Of a stretch of 64,000 nucleotides of DNA, positions 41,702 to 49,796 are shown piece by piece. The DNA comes from an archaeon. Its GTDB lineage: Archaea; Nanobdellota; Nanobdellia; Woesearchaeales; UBA9642. Position numbers and translations under genes: made by a program. Every line of letters starts with the position of its first letter. Positions within the stretch are counted from its first letter, which is position 1. The notes under the pieces are model-generated. The model worked only from the letters and a program-made list of their open reading frames with translations, had not been told where the DNA came from and ran no database searches. The stretch covers positions 1 through 64,000 of the forward strand of contig JAGVGF010000005.1 in the NCBI GenBank assembly GCA_020057295.1. Reading direction: 5' to 3'.

Positions 41702-42502
41702 TTATTCTTTTTTCTCTTCATCTTTTGATTCTGACTTTTTAACAGGTTTCTTCTTAGCTGCAGGCTTTTTCTCAGCAGCATCTTTTGATTCTGACTTTTT
41801 AACAGGTTTCTTCTTAGCTGCAGGCTTTTTCTCAGCAGCATCTTTTGATACTGTGTCTGCAGTTAATGTTTCTACTTTTCCTGTAGTCATGTCCTGTAAT
41901 TTTGCTTGATCAATAAATATGATGTCGTCAGGCATTTTTGTTGTTGATGGCATTATTCTTACTTGTACACCAACTAGTCCTGTCTTTAATTTTGCTGAAT
42001 TGTATGCTGTATCTACACCTGATACTGCTATGTCTCCTGATTTTTTTAAGTATCCTAAGTAGAATCTCCATTTCTTAGCTCTACTGCTTGGAATCTTTCC
42101 TGAAATTAATATTTCTACACCACGTGCACCATTAGACATTACATCTGTAATTGCCTTATGTCCTATTCCTTTGAATCTTGCAGTGCCGAATCTTTCTAAT
42201 GAATTTGCAATACCTTCTGCAACAATACTTGCATCAGCCATCGGATTTTCTTCCTCTAATAATTCTATTTGAGGATTTTCTAATTTGAATCTCTCTTTTA
42301 ATTCTCTTGTTAATTTAGTAATGTTTGAACCTGATTTTCCTACTATTAATCCTGGTCTGCTTGAACAGATTATTATCTTCTCGCCAAGTGGCGTTCTTTG
42401 AACTCTTATATAACTTAATCCTGCTTTTCCTAATACACTTCGTAAGTATTCTTCTATTTGATATTCTTTAAGATTTTCTGCGACGAATTTTCTTTCTATC
42501 AT
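41702..42502 (-). CDS. rps3: Ribosomal protein uS3 with repeated Lys/Ala/Glu tail
   Basis: 266 aa. KH domain GEKIIICSSRPGLIVGKSGSNITKLTRELKERF, then AEGIANSLERFGTARFKGIGHKAITDVMSNGARGVEILISGKIPSSRAKKWRF and GVQVRIMPS. The last ~50 residues contain two identical 20-residue units (KDAAEKKPAAKKKPVKKSES) encoded by an exact 60-bp tandem duplication. The tail is probably disordered and may vary in copy number. Confidence 0.95.
   Translation of the reverse strand: MIERKFVAENLKEYQIEEYLRSVLGKAGLSYIRVQRTPLGEKIIICSSRPGLIVGKSGSNITKLTRELKERFKLENPQIELLEEENPMADASIVAEGIANSLERFGTARFKGIGHKAITDVMSNGARGVEILISGKIPSSRAKKWRFYLGYLKKSGDIAVSGVDTAYNSAKLKTGLVGVQVRIMPSTTKMPDDIIFIDQAKLQDMTTGKVETLTADTVSKDAAEKKPAAKKKPVKKSESKDAAEKKPAAKKKPVKKSESKDEEKKE
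41721..41849. repeat. Exact 60-bp tandem duplication in the uS3 gene
   Basis: Bases 41721-41780 and 41781-41840 are identical and the first nine bases recur a third time (41841-41849). Encodes the KDAAEKKPAAKKKPVKKSES unit twice. The identity at silent positions means the duplication is recent or gene-converted. Confidence 0.95.
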
Positions 42503-42503
42503 T

Positions 42504-43028
42504 TTAATTGTCCTTCTTTACTGTCTTCTTAACAGTCTTTGTTTCTTTAGTAGTATCTTTTGTCCTAGCTGCGTTTTTTGATGCTGCTAGTCCTTTTACT
42601 TCTTTTAATACTACTTCTATATGTGAATTTTTGAATATGCTTCTCTTCTTTCTACCATAATGCCAATTCTTTGGTCCTATTTGCATTGCGATATGTACAA
42701 CTTTTAAATCTGAACTGTTGAATCCTTTATTTTTTGCATTTGCTTCTGCTGATTTTATTACAGCTAATATTGCCTTACATGCTTTTGGATAATATCTTCC
42801 AGCACTCATTCCAGATTTATGACCTACACCATTACTAAATCTTACTATTGGTACTGGTCTTATAAAATCTATGGATTGTTGTAATAACATTTTAGCTTGA
42901 TTTACTGGTCTTCCACGAACATAATTACATATTTCTGTTGACTCTTTTGGTGAAATATCTAAATTTCTACCAACTGCCTTTACAGTGTTTTCTTCGCTTT
43001 TTTGGTACGAGTAATTGTGTTCTGCCAT
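42504..43028 (-). CDS. rpl22: Ribosomal protein uL22
   Basis: About 174 aa. NLDISPKESTEICNYVRGRPVNQAKMLLQQSI, GKHGR-type region KSGMSAGRYYPKACKAILAVIKSAEANAKNKG, then GRKKRSIFKNSHIEVVLKEV. The tunnel-lining hairpin region is present. A Thr/Lys tail ends the protein. ATG 43028 (MAEHNYSYQ) is preferred to the track's MIKM start. Confidence 0.95.
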   Translation of the reverse strand: MAEHNYSYQKSEENTVKAVGRNLDISPKESTEICNYVRGRPVNQAKMLLQQSIDFIRPVPIVRFSNGVGHKSGMSAGRYYPKACKAILAVIKSAEANAKNKGFNSSDLKVVHIAMQIGPKNWHYGRKKRSIFKNSHIEVVLKEVKGLAASKNAARTKDTTKETKTVKKTVKKDN

Positions 43029-43047
43029 TTTAATCATTAATTATTAT

Positions 43048-43428
43048 TTATTTGACCGATAAGTTGCTGGATGATTTTGTTGCTCCAACTCCTGGTGCAT
43101 TGTGTTGAACCTTTCTTCGTGTTTGTGACAACTCACCGAAGAAGCATCCTATCATATCTTCTTGAATTATTACTGGGAAAAATTCTTTACCATTATGAAC
43201 TTTTATTGTTTTACCGACGAATTGTGGTAATACAATCATGTCTCTAACATGTGTTTCTATTGAATCTAATTTTGATAGTTTCTTCATTACTTTTTTCTTA
43301 CCTTCGTCAAATCCTCTACTTATGGATCTTCGTTGTCTTGCTGGTAATAATTCTGCAAATTCTGTCAAAGTCATATTTTGTAATTCTTCTAAGCTTTTTC
43401 CTCTGTAAGTAAATAATTTTTTAGCCAT
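43048..43428 (-). CDS. rps19: Ribosomal protein uS19
   Basis: 126 aa. Archaeal S19: FTYRGKSLEELQNMTLTEFAELLPARQRRSISRG, then IETHVRDMIVLPQFVGKTIKVHNGKEFFPVIIQEDMIGCFFGELSQTRRKVQHNAPGVGATKSS. Complete. Confidence 0.97.
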   Translation of the reverse strand: MAKKLFTYRGKSLEELQNMTLTEFAELLPARQRRSISRGFDEGKKKVMKKLSKLDSIETHVRDMIVLPQFVGKTIKVHNGKEFFPVIIQEDMIGCFFGELSQTRRKVQHNAPGVGATKSSSNLSVK

Positions 43429-43440
43429 TTTGTTTCAACC

Positions 43441-44178
43441 TTATCTTCTTGGAGCTTCTCTAATTATAGCTTTTGTTTTTGATTGACCTGTTCTCTTTGG
43501 TCTTATGTAACCGACATTTCTACCTGGTGGAGCGTTCTGTGGAGCTGGTCTTGCCTTACTCTTTCTTGAACTTCTCTTGTTACCAAATGGATGGTCGACT
43601 GCGTTTTGTGCTGATCCTGACATTTGTGGGAATCTCTTCTTTCTTGCATTTCTGTAATGAGCCATTGTACCTGCTTTTAAGAATGGTTTATCCTTTCTTC
43701 CAGCACCTGCTACAATTCCTAATGTTGCTCTGCAATTTAAATGGAATTCTTTGATTCTCTTTGATGGTAATAATACTGATATTGCCTTATCTGTCTTTGA
43801 AACTACTTTTCCAAATGTTCCTGTTGTTCTACAGTATTTACCGCCGTCTCCTGGCATTCCTTCAATATTAAATACTGTTGTACCTTCTGGAACATCTTTT
43901 AATTGTAATGTATTTCCTAATTCTAATTCTGCATCCGGACCGACTTTTAATATTTGTCCTGTTCTTATTCCTTCTGGTGCAATCATTAAACCTGATGTGC
44001 CGTCATTATATTTTACTGATAATAATGGTGCTAGATGTCCTTGAGATTTAACTACATCTAATACTTCAGCACTAGTTACGCCATATTTTACTTTTGCTTC
44101 TCCTAAGTATCTGAAACTTGGAGCTGTAAAACTAGGTCCGCCTTTTCCACGTGCCTGTTGTGTTAAATTCTTACCCAT
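43441..44178 (-). CDS. rpl2: Ribosomal protein uL2
   Basis: 245 aa peptidyl-transferase-centre protein. GKGGPSFTAPSFRYLGEAKVKYG, EGTTVFNIEGMPGDGGKYCRTTGTFGKVV, CRATLGIVAGAGRKDKPFLKAG and the essential AVDHPFGNKRSSRKSKARP region with its histidine. Normal archaeal length. Confidence 0.97.
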   Translation of the reverse strand: MGKNLTQQARGKGGPSFTAPSFRYLGEAKVKYGVTSAEVLDVVKSQGHLAPLLSVKYNDGTSGLMIAPEGIRTGQILKVGPDAELELGNTLQLKDVPEGTTVFNIEGMPGDGGKYCRTTGTFGKVVSKTDKAISVLLPSKRIKEFHLNCRATLGIVAGAGRKDKPFLKAGTMAHYRNARKKRFPQMSGSAQNAVDHPFGNKRSSRKSKARPAPQNAPPGRNVGYIRPKRTGQSKTKAIIREAPRR

Positions 44179-44188
44179 TTGATTTACC

Positions 44189-44440
44189 TTATATTAATCC
44201 TAATTTTGTTGCGATGTCAATTGCTGGTGTTTCGTTACTGAACTTGACGTATGCTCTTTTCTTTGCATCTGGTCCGATTCTTGTTGTAACGCCAACGACT
44301 TTAACTTTGAAAAATGATTCAATCTCGCTCTTTATTGCTTGCTTTGTTGCTTTCTTATCTACTTCGAATATCAACTTATTTTCTGATTCCATTAACTTAA
44401 TGGACTTTTCTGTTGATAATGGATTTTTTACAACTTGCAT
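44189..44440 (-). CDS. rpl23: Ribosomal protein uL23
   Basis: 83 aa exit-tunnel protein and docking site for SRP and nascent-chain factors. VVKNPLSTEKSIKLMESENKLIFEVDKKATKQAIKSEIESFFKVKVVGVTTRIGPDAKKRAYVKF is complete. A 93-bp spacer with two hairpins separates it from uL4. Shine-Dalgarno GAGGAA. Confidence 0.96.
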   Translation of the reverse strand: MQVVKNPLSTEKSIKLMESENKLIFEVDKKATKQAIKSEIESFFKVKVVGVTTRIGPDAKKRAYVKFSNETPAIDIATKLGLI

Positions 44441-44475
44441 TTTTTCCTCAATGATTTTGATTTTTTCGTTTTTTA

Positions 44476-44534
44476 GATGAACTCACGTTTTCGTGACGTT
44501 CATCACTTTTTACGAGATTTTTTGTAAAAATCTC
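44476..44534 (-). other. Two stem-loops in the uL4-uL23 spacer
   Basis: 44514-44534 is GAGATTTTT-TGT-AAAAATCTC, a 9-bp stem directly at the uL4 stop. 44476-44504 is GATGAAC..CACG-TTTT-CGTG..GTTCATC, a two-part stem. Neither is followed by a U-run, so they look like RNA-processing or stability elements, or protein-binding sites, rather than terminators. This is the largest spacer (93 bp) inside the cluster. Confidence 0.55.
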
Positions 44535-45337
44535 TAATACTTGAATGATTTTGCTATTTCGTCTATTGCGCCTTCAGTGTATAATGTTAAACGTCCAATT
44601 GAACATCCTGGTGCTAATAATTCTGCACTTAGATGTGTTGGTGTTACAATGTCTACTCCTGAAATGTTTGCTGCTGCACTGTTTAATGCACATTTTTTTG
44701 ATACAACAAATAATACTGATTTTTTAACTTTGTATGGTCTGCCCCTATTCTTTCCAAGGCCTGCTCTATGAATTTTTTCTTTTGTTCTGTCTAATTCTGC
44801 TTTGAATCCTAAGTCGTGTAATAATGTTATTACATCTTTAGTTTTATCTATTGATTCAACATCATTTGATAGTATGAATGGGAATTCTTTTGGAAGTATA
44901 TGTCCTCTTGTTACTACTAAATCTTTAACCATTGTTGCAGCTAATGCTGAACATAATGCTTTCTTTCTCTCCTTAGTGTTTAATTTCTTAGACCAGATTC
45001 TGTCTGCTTTTGGAGGATGTGCTCTTCTTCCACCGACCGTATTTGGTGCTAATGCTCCAACCCAGTTGAATCTTGTTCCTCTCTTAGTCATTATTTTTCT
45101 AGGAGATCTTGCAATACCAATACCGTATGATCCTTTGTAGTCTCTTCTTCGTCTTGATAATTTTGCTGAAACCATCATTCCTGCATCTGGATTTGATCCG
45201 TATGGTTGTCTTGAATTTGCTTGTACAGTTAATACTGCTTTGTATATTAAATCAGGTCGAACTGTTTCACTAAATTGTGCTGGTAACTCTTTCTTTCCTG
45301 TTTCTTTTCCTTTTTTATCGAATATTGGTAATTTCAT
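44534..45337 (-). CDS. rpl4: Ribosomal protein uL4
   Basis: 267 aa. Archaeal L4: KKELPAQFSETVRPDLIYKAVLTVQANSRQPYGSNPDAGMMVSAKLSRRRRDYKGSYGIGIARSPRK, GRRAHPPKADRIWSKKLNTKERKKAL, then HRAGLGKNRGRPYKVKKSVLFVVSKK and VDIVTPTHLSAELLAPGCSIGRLTLYTEGAI. Normal length. Confidence 0.97.
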   Translation of the reverse strand: MKLPIFDKKGKETGKKELPAQFSETVRPDLIYKAVLTVQANSRQPYGSNPDAGMMVSAKLSRRRRDYKGSYGIGIARSPRKIMTKRGTRFNWVGALAPNTVGGRRAHPPKADRIWSKKLNTKERKKALCSALAATMVKDLVVTRGHILPKEFPFILSNDVESIDKTKDVITLLHDLGFKAELDRTKEKIHRAGLGKNRGRPYKVKKSVLFVVSKKCALNSAAANISGVDIVTPTHLSAELLAPGCSIGRLTLYTEGAIDEIAKSFKY

Positions 45338-45344
45338 TTTGATT

Positions 45345-46322
45345 TTATTTTGCGTTTGTATTTATTTCTGATATTGTTGGCACTGTTTCTTGTGCTCTAT
45401 GTCTTAATGGTTTTGTGAATAGTATTGCTCTCTTTTGGGGACCAGCAACACTTCCTTTGATTATAATATATGTACTTTTTATTAATCCGTAATGTGGCCA
45501 TCCGCCTTTAGGATTTACATCTTCAGGTTTTGATCCTATCTTGAATATTTGTTTATTGTATTCTGTTCTTTGATGATAGCCCATTTGTCCTGGGTGAGCA
45601 ACTCTGTATAATACATGTCCTTGTCCGCTCCATGCGCCAAGTGTTCCTACTCTTCTAACTCCTTTCTCTGTCTTATGGTTCTTGAAGTGTACACCAAATC
45701 TTTTTACTGGACCTTGTAATCCTTTACCTTTAGTTACTGCATGTAAGTCTACAAATTCTCCTTCTTTGAAGAATGTTGAAACTGGTAATTCTTTATCGTG
45801 ATTTTCTCTAACAAATTTGATTTTATCTTCGACTTTTCCACTTAAACCGAGTTCGAATATTTCTGGTTTTTTCTTAGAAAGTCCTGCTAATCTTGGTTGT
45901 GTATAAACAAGTAATTTTACATCTGTATAATCTGCTGCATTTAATGCATCTATTTCAGAATTTCCTGTATGTGTTTTTGTAGGGACTATCTTTCTTGCTA
46001 AGTCCTTGTCTGTTTTGAATAATAATTCTTTAGAAACGCTCTTGCCCTTGTATGCTTGCTTGTATAATCTTACACCAGCAATTTTTATTGGTGGACATTC
46101 AACAACTGTTACTGGTGTTGCAATTTCTTCGCCTTTTGTAGTTGAAGTTTTTCTTGTATCGATGCCCATTAGTGTTGTCATGCCTACCTTGTAGCCCATG
46201 AATCCTAATAGAACATCTTTTGTTGGCTGAATCCATGATCTAACACGTGCATATTGTCTCTTAGCCTTTACTCTAGGCCAATACTGCATGCTTCCATGTC
46301 TTGGTGAATGAATTTTTGCCAT
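45345..46322 (-). CDS. rpl3: Ribosomal protein uL3
   Basis: 325 aa, first gene of the cluster. HSPRHGSMQYWPRVKAKRQYARVRSW is the archaeal/eukaryotic start; GFMGYKVGMTTLM, FKEGEFVDLHAVTKGKGLQGPVKRFGV and GTLGAWSGQGHVLYRVAHPGQMGYHQRTEYNK follow. The ATG is 25 nt from a minus-strand TATA box (46342-46353), so the operon message is probably leaderless. Confidence 0.97.
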   Translation of the reverse strand: MAKIHSPRHGSMQYWPRVKAKRQYARVRSWIQPTKDVLLGFMGYKVGMTTLMGIDTRKTSTTKGEEIATPVTVVECPPIKIAGVRLYKQAYKGKSVSKELLFKTDKDLARKIVPTKTHTGNSEIDALNAADYTDVKLLVYTQPRLAGLSKKKPEIFELGLSGKVEDKIKFVRENHDKELPVSTFFKEGEFVDLHAVTKGKGLQGPVKRFGVHFKNHKTEKGVRRVGTLGAWSGQGHVLYRVAHPGQMGYHQRTEYNKQIFKIGSKPEDVNPKGGWPHYGLIKSTYIIIKGSVAGPQKRAILFTKPLRHRAQETVPTISEINTNAK

Positions 46323-46341
46323 TTTGTTAAATTGACTTAAA

Positions 46342-46353
46342 CATTATATAATC
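46342..46353 (-). promoter_or_regulatory. TATA box of the ribosomal protein operon
   Basis: GATTATATAATG on the minus strand is centred 25 nt before the uL3 ATG. This places the operon start at or next to the first codon. Confidence 0.6.
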
Positions 46354-46389
46354 TACATAACTTAGACTACCCCGCCTAAAGTCATATTA

Positions 46390-46553
46390 TCATATTATTG
46401 CGGCATTGTGGTTTGCTTTTCGCATCGACCAATGCAATAATTGAGCCTCTCCGTGAATATCCTCTAGAAACATAAGTTTCGGGACATCCTTTTCAGGCCT
46501 TTGAACAATTCGCTTGATTAAAAGCGAATCCACATCGACGAATCAACGTTATA
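46390..46553 (-). ncRNA. Candidate ~160-nt structured RNA upstream of uL3
   Basis: The 300-bp gap before uL3 holds a minus-strand TATA box (CTTTATAAAT, 46574-46583) with a predicted start near 46553. Downstream on that strand are ATTCGCTT-TTAATC-AAGCGAAT (46529-46508, perfect 8 bp), ATGTCC..GAAAC-TTAT-GTTTC..GGATAT (46487-46457) enclosed by GGCCT/AGGCT, and GCATT-GGT..TGC-GAAAA-GCA..ACC..AATGC (46435-46403). uL3 has its own closer TATA, so this looks like a separate transcript. A 47-codon frame (GTG 46533 to TGA 46390) is also open; the stems make RNA more likely. No match to RNase P, SRP or tRNA patterns was seen. Confidence 0.42.
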
Positions 46554-46573
46554 GATAATAGGAACTTTTATTC

Positions 46574-46583
46574 ATTTATAAAG
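46574..46583 (-). promoter_or_regulatory. TATA box for the candidate RNA upstream of uL3
   Basis: CTTTATAAAT on the minus strand. With the usual 25-nt spacing, transcription would begin near 46553, just before the first strong stem. Confidence 0.45.
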
Positions 46584-46623
46584 TTAATGGTAAACTTAGA
46601 AAGGGTAAAATGTTGAAAAAGAG

Positions 46624-47799
46624 TTAAGAATGAATTATTTTTTCTTTCAATAATATTCCTCTCTTCTTCCATTCATCAACAAATTCTGCTGGAGGAATAT
46701 GTTGTTCTATTGTTAGTACACCGTTTTCGACGATTAAATCTTTTGCCATCATCTGTGCTACAATCGCTGCGGAATATCCTGTTGTTCTCTGCATCGCAGT
46801 ATGTCCTGTTTGTTCATTTTGAAAATCCACCAGATCATATTCTGCGTGGTAATTACCTTTTTGTAATGTGACGCGAACTAAGAGTATGTCTGGTGATTCA
46901 TAACTAATCATACCATCAATCAAATTTTCCGTAATAGCTCTCGGAGTAGTTCTCGTCTTCCCTATTGTTTTTTCTATCTCGCTAAAAAATCCTGAATCTT
47001 TAAATGCCTTCATCAGTTCCCAATGTCCTTTGTAACGCAGGGTCTTATAATCTAGAGAAGTTATAATTCCTTCGTATGTTTTCCCTAATGTTGACGATCC
47101 TCCAGAAGTATATGCTGCTTCGAGTTCTAGCATACCATTCTTAAATCGTGCATCTTTAAATATTATTTTCTCAATGCCTTCGAGTGATTCTACAATAGTT
47201 AATTCTCCATTATGTAATATTTCTGTAGGTTCTATATATTCATTTAGTAATCCGTGAACAGAAAATACTTTCTTATACCCTAGCGGACCTTTAGGATGTT
47301 GAGGTAAGCCTCCTACTCTAATATGCACGCTCTCGGGCATACCTTTGCCTAATTCAATCATTTTTGCAATACCATATTGAACTATAGTGCTTACTGCACC
47401 TGGAGCAATACCACAATCTGGAATAATTTTTACGCCAACAGATTTTGCTTGATGATTTAATGCAAACTGTCTACTAACAACAGTGTTATTTCCACCAAGG
47501 TCACAAAAATGTGAGCCAGTACTTATGGCTGCCCTGGTTAGAATTTCGTTAAACTCATAACTTGCAGCGCCTATAGCAACATCCATATGCCTCATTAACT
47601 CATGCATTTCTTGATAGTTATTAGCATCTGCTACAATAGTGTGTAATCTTTTATCTTTTATTCTCTTAAAAGCTCCTAAGAGATTTTCTGAAGATTTATC
47701 AACAAGTTCAACTCTGAAGGTTTCTTTATCTTGTAATAAATCGTACGCTATTGCTTCACCCATCGAACCTGAACCAACAATAAGATAGTTATAAGACAT
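46624..47799 (-). CDS. Saccharopine dehydrogenase-like oxidoreductase
   Basis: 391 aa. N-terminal Rossmann fold with YLIVGSGSMGEAIAYDL (G-x-G-x-x-G) and LVDKSSENL; then ADANNYQEMHELM, DVAIGAASYEFNEILTRAAISTGSHFCDLGG, and PDCGIAPGAVSTIVQYGIAKM, the saccharopine/lysine 6-dehydrogenase pattern. The C-terminal half has GGLPQHPKGPLGYKKVFSVHGLLNEY. Such enzymes act on lysine-type or carboxynorspermidine-type substrates; a link to the polyamine gene pdaD is possible but unproven. Confidence 0.85.
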   Translation of the reverse strand: MSYNYLIVGSGSMGEAIAYDLLQDKETFRVELVDKSSENLLGAFKRIKDKRLHTIVADANNYQEMHELMRHMDVAIGAASYEFNEILTRAAISTGSHFCDLGGNNTVVSRQFALNHQAKSVGVKIIPDCGIAPGAVSTIVQYGIAKMIELGKGMPESVHIRVGGLPQHPKGPLGYKKVFSVHGLLNEYIEPTEILHNGELTIVESLEGIEKIIFKDARFKNGMLELEAAYTSGGSSTLGKTYEGIITSLDYKTLRYKGHWELMKAFKDSGFFSEIEKTIGKTRTTPRAITENLIDGMISYESPDILLVRVTLQKGNYHAEYDLVDFQNEQTGHTAMQRTTGYSAAIVAQMMAKDLIVENGVLTIEQHIPPAEFVDEWKKRGILLKEKIIHS

Positions 47800-47899
47800 A
47801 TACTCTGGATAACTCTTTATTTTAAAAATATTATGTTATTACCTATCTTAGAATAGTTACAAATCAAGAGTTAACTATTTATTTTTTTATCTTAGAAAT

Positions 47900-48262
47900 T
47901 TATTCTATTTTACATCCACTATTTTTTGCTAAATTATAGAATGTTTGTTCTCCAGGATAATTTGTACCATTGACGTGCCATGTAGGATATCCATTCACAC
48001 CCGCACTCTTACATGTTCCGGGAGTTTTATCACAGTCTACAAAATCTATGTACTGAAACGAATTTCCAAATAATTTCTTTTGAGCCTGACAATGTGAACA
48101 CCATTCTGTACCATACATCGTAACATTTTTCTCAGTTAAACATTTGGCGAAACTGTCGAATTTTCCTGGCGTAACATCTGTAGAACATGCTGTAGTAATT
48201 ACTGTTAAAATAATTAATATTGTTAATGATAACATTTTCGTAGTATTTCTCAAAATATTCAC
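47900..48262 (-). CDS. Thioredoxin-like lipoprotein
   Basis: 120 aa. Signal peptide with lipobox TTAC (about Cys26), then a short thioredoxin-like domain: FAKCLTEKNVTMYGTEWCSHCQAQKKLFG (redox WCSHC), DFVDCDKTPGTCKSAGVNGYPTWHVNG (cis-Pro in YPT) and YPGEQTFYNL. It looks like the Trx module attached to VKOR proteins, here free and lipid-anchored outside the cell. Extra cysteine pairs suggest a disulfide relay. Start is GTG 48262 or TTG nine bases later; AGGTGA overlaps. It follows the pyrophosphatase stop directly. Confidence 0.82.
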   Translation of the reverse strand: MNILRNTTKMLSLTILIILTVITTACSTDVTPGKFDSFAKCLTEKNVTMYGTEWCSHCQAQKKLFGNSFQYIDFVDCDKTPGTCKSAGVNGYPTWHVNGTNYPGEQTFYNLAKNSGCKIE

Positions 48263-48814
48263 CTACTTTTTATTTTTCTTTTTCTTTCCAAACTTATCAG
48301 AATATATCTTCATCGCTTGTTGAATATATTTTCTTGCATAGGATGCATGCTGTATTGCTAATACTTTAACATGTTTGCCTTGTAATTGTTTATATGTTTC
48401 AAAGAAATGCCTTAATTCTAGTAATGAATGTTCTGGAATATCTGTTATATCTCTATATTTGTTAAATCTTGGATCTCCCGTATACACAGCTATAATTTTA
48501 TCATCCTTTTCATCTGCGTCAACCATATGTATTACTCCAATAGGTCTTACATGTACAATAGTTCTTGGATATACTGGAAATGATGATAATATTATTATAT
48601 CTAATGGATCATTATCTTCCCAATATGTTTGTGGGATAAATCCATAATCACCAGGATAATGTACTGCACTATATAGTACGCGGTCTAACTTCATTAAACC
48701 TGTTTCTTTATCAAGCTCGTATTTTAGCATAGAATTTTTCGGTATCTCTATGATTGCGTTTAATTCTTCAGGAGCTTCCTTCCCTACATGTACATCGTGC
48801 CACGGATTTGTCAT
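48263..48814 (-). CDS. ppa: Inorganic pyrophosphatase (family I)
   Basis: About 183 aa. Hydrolyses PPi to drive biosynthesis. AIIEIPKNSMLKYELDKETGLMKLDRVLYSAVHYPGDYGFIPQTYWEDNDPLDIIIL contains the metal-binding acidic residues; VDADEKDDKIIAV and HFFETYKQLQGKHVKV are family motifs. The track opens at 48889; a TATA (minus ACCTTATATATT, 48834-48845) 25 nt from ATG 48814, and the normal MTNPWHDV start, decide for 48814. Confidence 0.95.
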   Translation of the reverse strand: MTNPWHDVHVGKEAPEELNAIIEIPKNSMLKYELDKETGLMKLDRVLYSAVHYPGDYGFIPQTYWEDNDPLDIIILSSFPVYPRTIVHVRPIGVIHMVDADEKDDKIIAVYTGDPRFNKYRDITDIPEHSLLELRHFFETYKQLQGKHVKVLAIQHASYARKYIQQAMKIYSDKFGKKKKNKK

Positions 48815-48876
48815 AGTATAAAAGAATATTAGTAATATATAAGGTTTATGAAAATAAAAAAATAAAGAAAGAAGGT

Positions 48877-49695
48877 TTATGTTAAACAAGCATTATAGCA
48901 TGTTTCTAATGCTGCATCAGACAAATCCTTACTATCGCATTCAGCATAACATTCTCCTATAACATTTAAGTTAACTGTATCATTGCCATATTCTTGTCTT
49001 ATTTGAGTTAATTCTGCGTTCAAATCTATGATTTCTGCACCTGCAGGAAGATCAAAGTCAGAATCACTTACTGTTGTAGAATAACTTTTTGCAATGAATT
49101 CATTTGTTTCATTAACGTCTGTAAATTTATGATATAATAATACTCCTTCGTTTGAGAAACATAATTTTTCTTTTGATATATCATACTCAAATGCATAACA
49201 TTTTGCAGTATTTCCTACTACAGTCATTGTTCCATCGCGATATACTTTGAAACGCGCACTTTCATTGCCTTCTGATGTAATATTATTTTCATATTCTGTT
49301 ACTGCAAAATTTTCTGTAGGATCCTTTACCTCTTCAGGTTTTGCTGTGAAACAAGTGAATTTACCTGCTTCTTTGGTACAGATTGTGGCTTGAGTACCAA
49401 TCATATAAGATCGTGATTCTACGCCTTCAGATAATGTGTCCATACGATATTTACTTTCATTTTTCCAATATGTAGTAATTTCCGTTTTAGGATTTCCTGG
49501 TCCGAAGTCCATATCATATTTTATTGTGTGCTGTCCAGTAGGACCTTTTGATATCATATCTGTTAACTCTTTAAGTGTCGATAGTGTAGAGACAGTATCC
49601 AGAATAGATGTTCCTGTGTTGTTTTCTGATGTACCCGTCGAACAGCCATATAAAAAAATCGAAAGAACCAAAATCATAGACAAAATTATTTTCAT
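48877..49695 (-). CDS. Putative lipoprotein
   Basis: 272 aa. Signal peptide with lipobox LYGC (MKIILSMILVLSIFLYGCS), then a Ser/Thr linker and a beta-rich domain (HTIKYDMDFGPGNPKTEITTYWKNESKYRMDT, RFKVYRDGTMTVVGNTAKCYAFEYD) resembling lipoprotein carrier-like folds that bind hydrophobic ligands. Six cysteines, with CYAECDSKDL..CYNACLT at the end. Shine-Dalgarno GGTGATAT. Not assigned to a family. Confidence 0.65.
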   Translation of the reverse strand: MKIILSMILVLSIFLYGCSTGTSENNTGTSILDTVSTLSTLKELTDMISKGPTGQHTIKYDMDFGPGNPKTEITTYWKNESKYRMDTLSEGVESRSYMIGTQATICTKEAGKFTCFTAKPEEVKDPTENFAVTEYENNITSEGNESARFKVYRDGTMTVVGNTAKCYAFEYDISKEKLCFSNEGVLLYHKFTDVNETNEFIAKSYSTTVSDSDFDLPAGAEIIDLNAELTQIRQEYGNDTVNLNVIGECYAECDSKDLSDAALETCYNACLT

Positions 49696-49796
49696 TATAT
49701 CACCTTTATTTGTATTTCAGTCTTAAGGCAATATATAAATATTTCTGAAAAGCGAGTATAAACAAATATTACATTAGGAAAAATAATTAAAAAAAA

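Noticed and set aside
41721-41840. CRISPR-like direct repeat
   Set aside because: The 60-bp tandem unit has no spacers and lies in the uS3 coding frame. No CRISPR array was seen anywhere.
46363-46385. tRNA-like start (GGCGGGGTAGTCTAA on the minus strand)
   Set aside because: A D-arm-like hairpin is possible, but no anticodon or T arm follows before uL3.
46390-46533. 47-codon minus-strand ORF before uL3
   Set aside because: Open frame of this length is not rare, and the same bases form several good stem-loops; treated as an RNA candidate instead.
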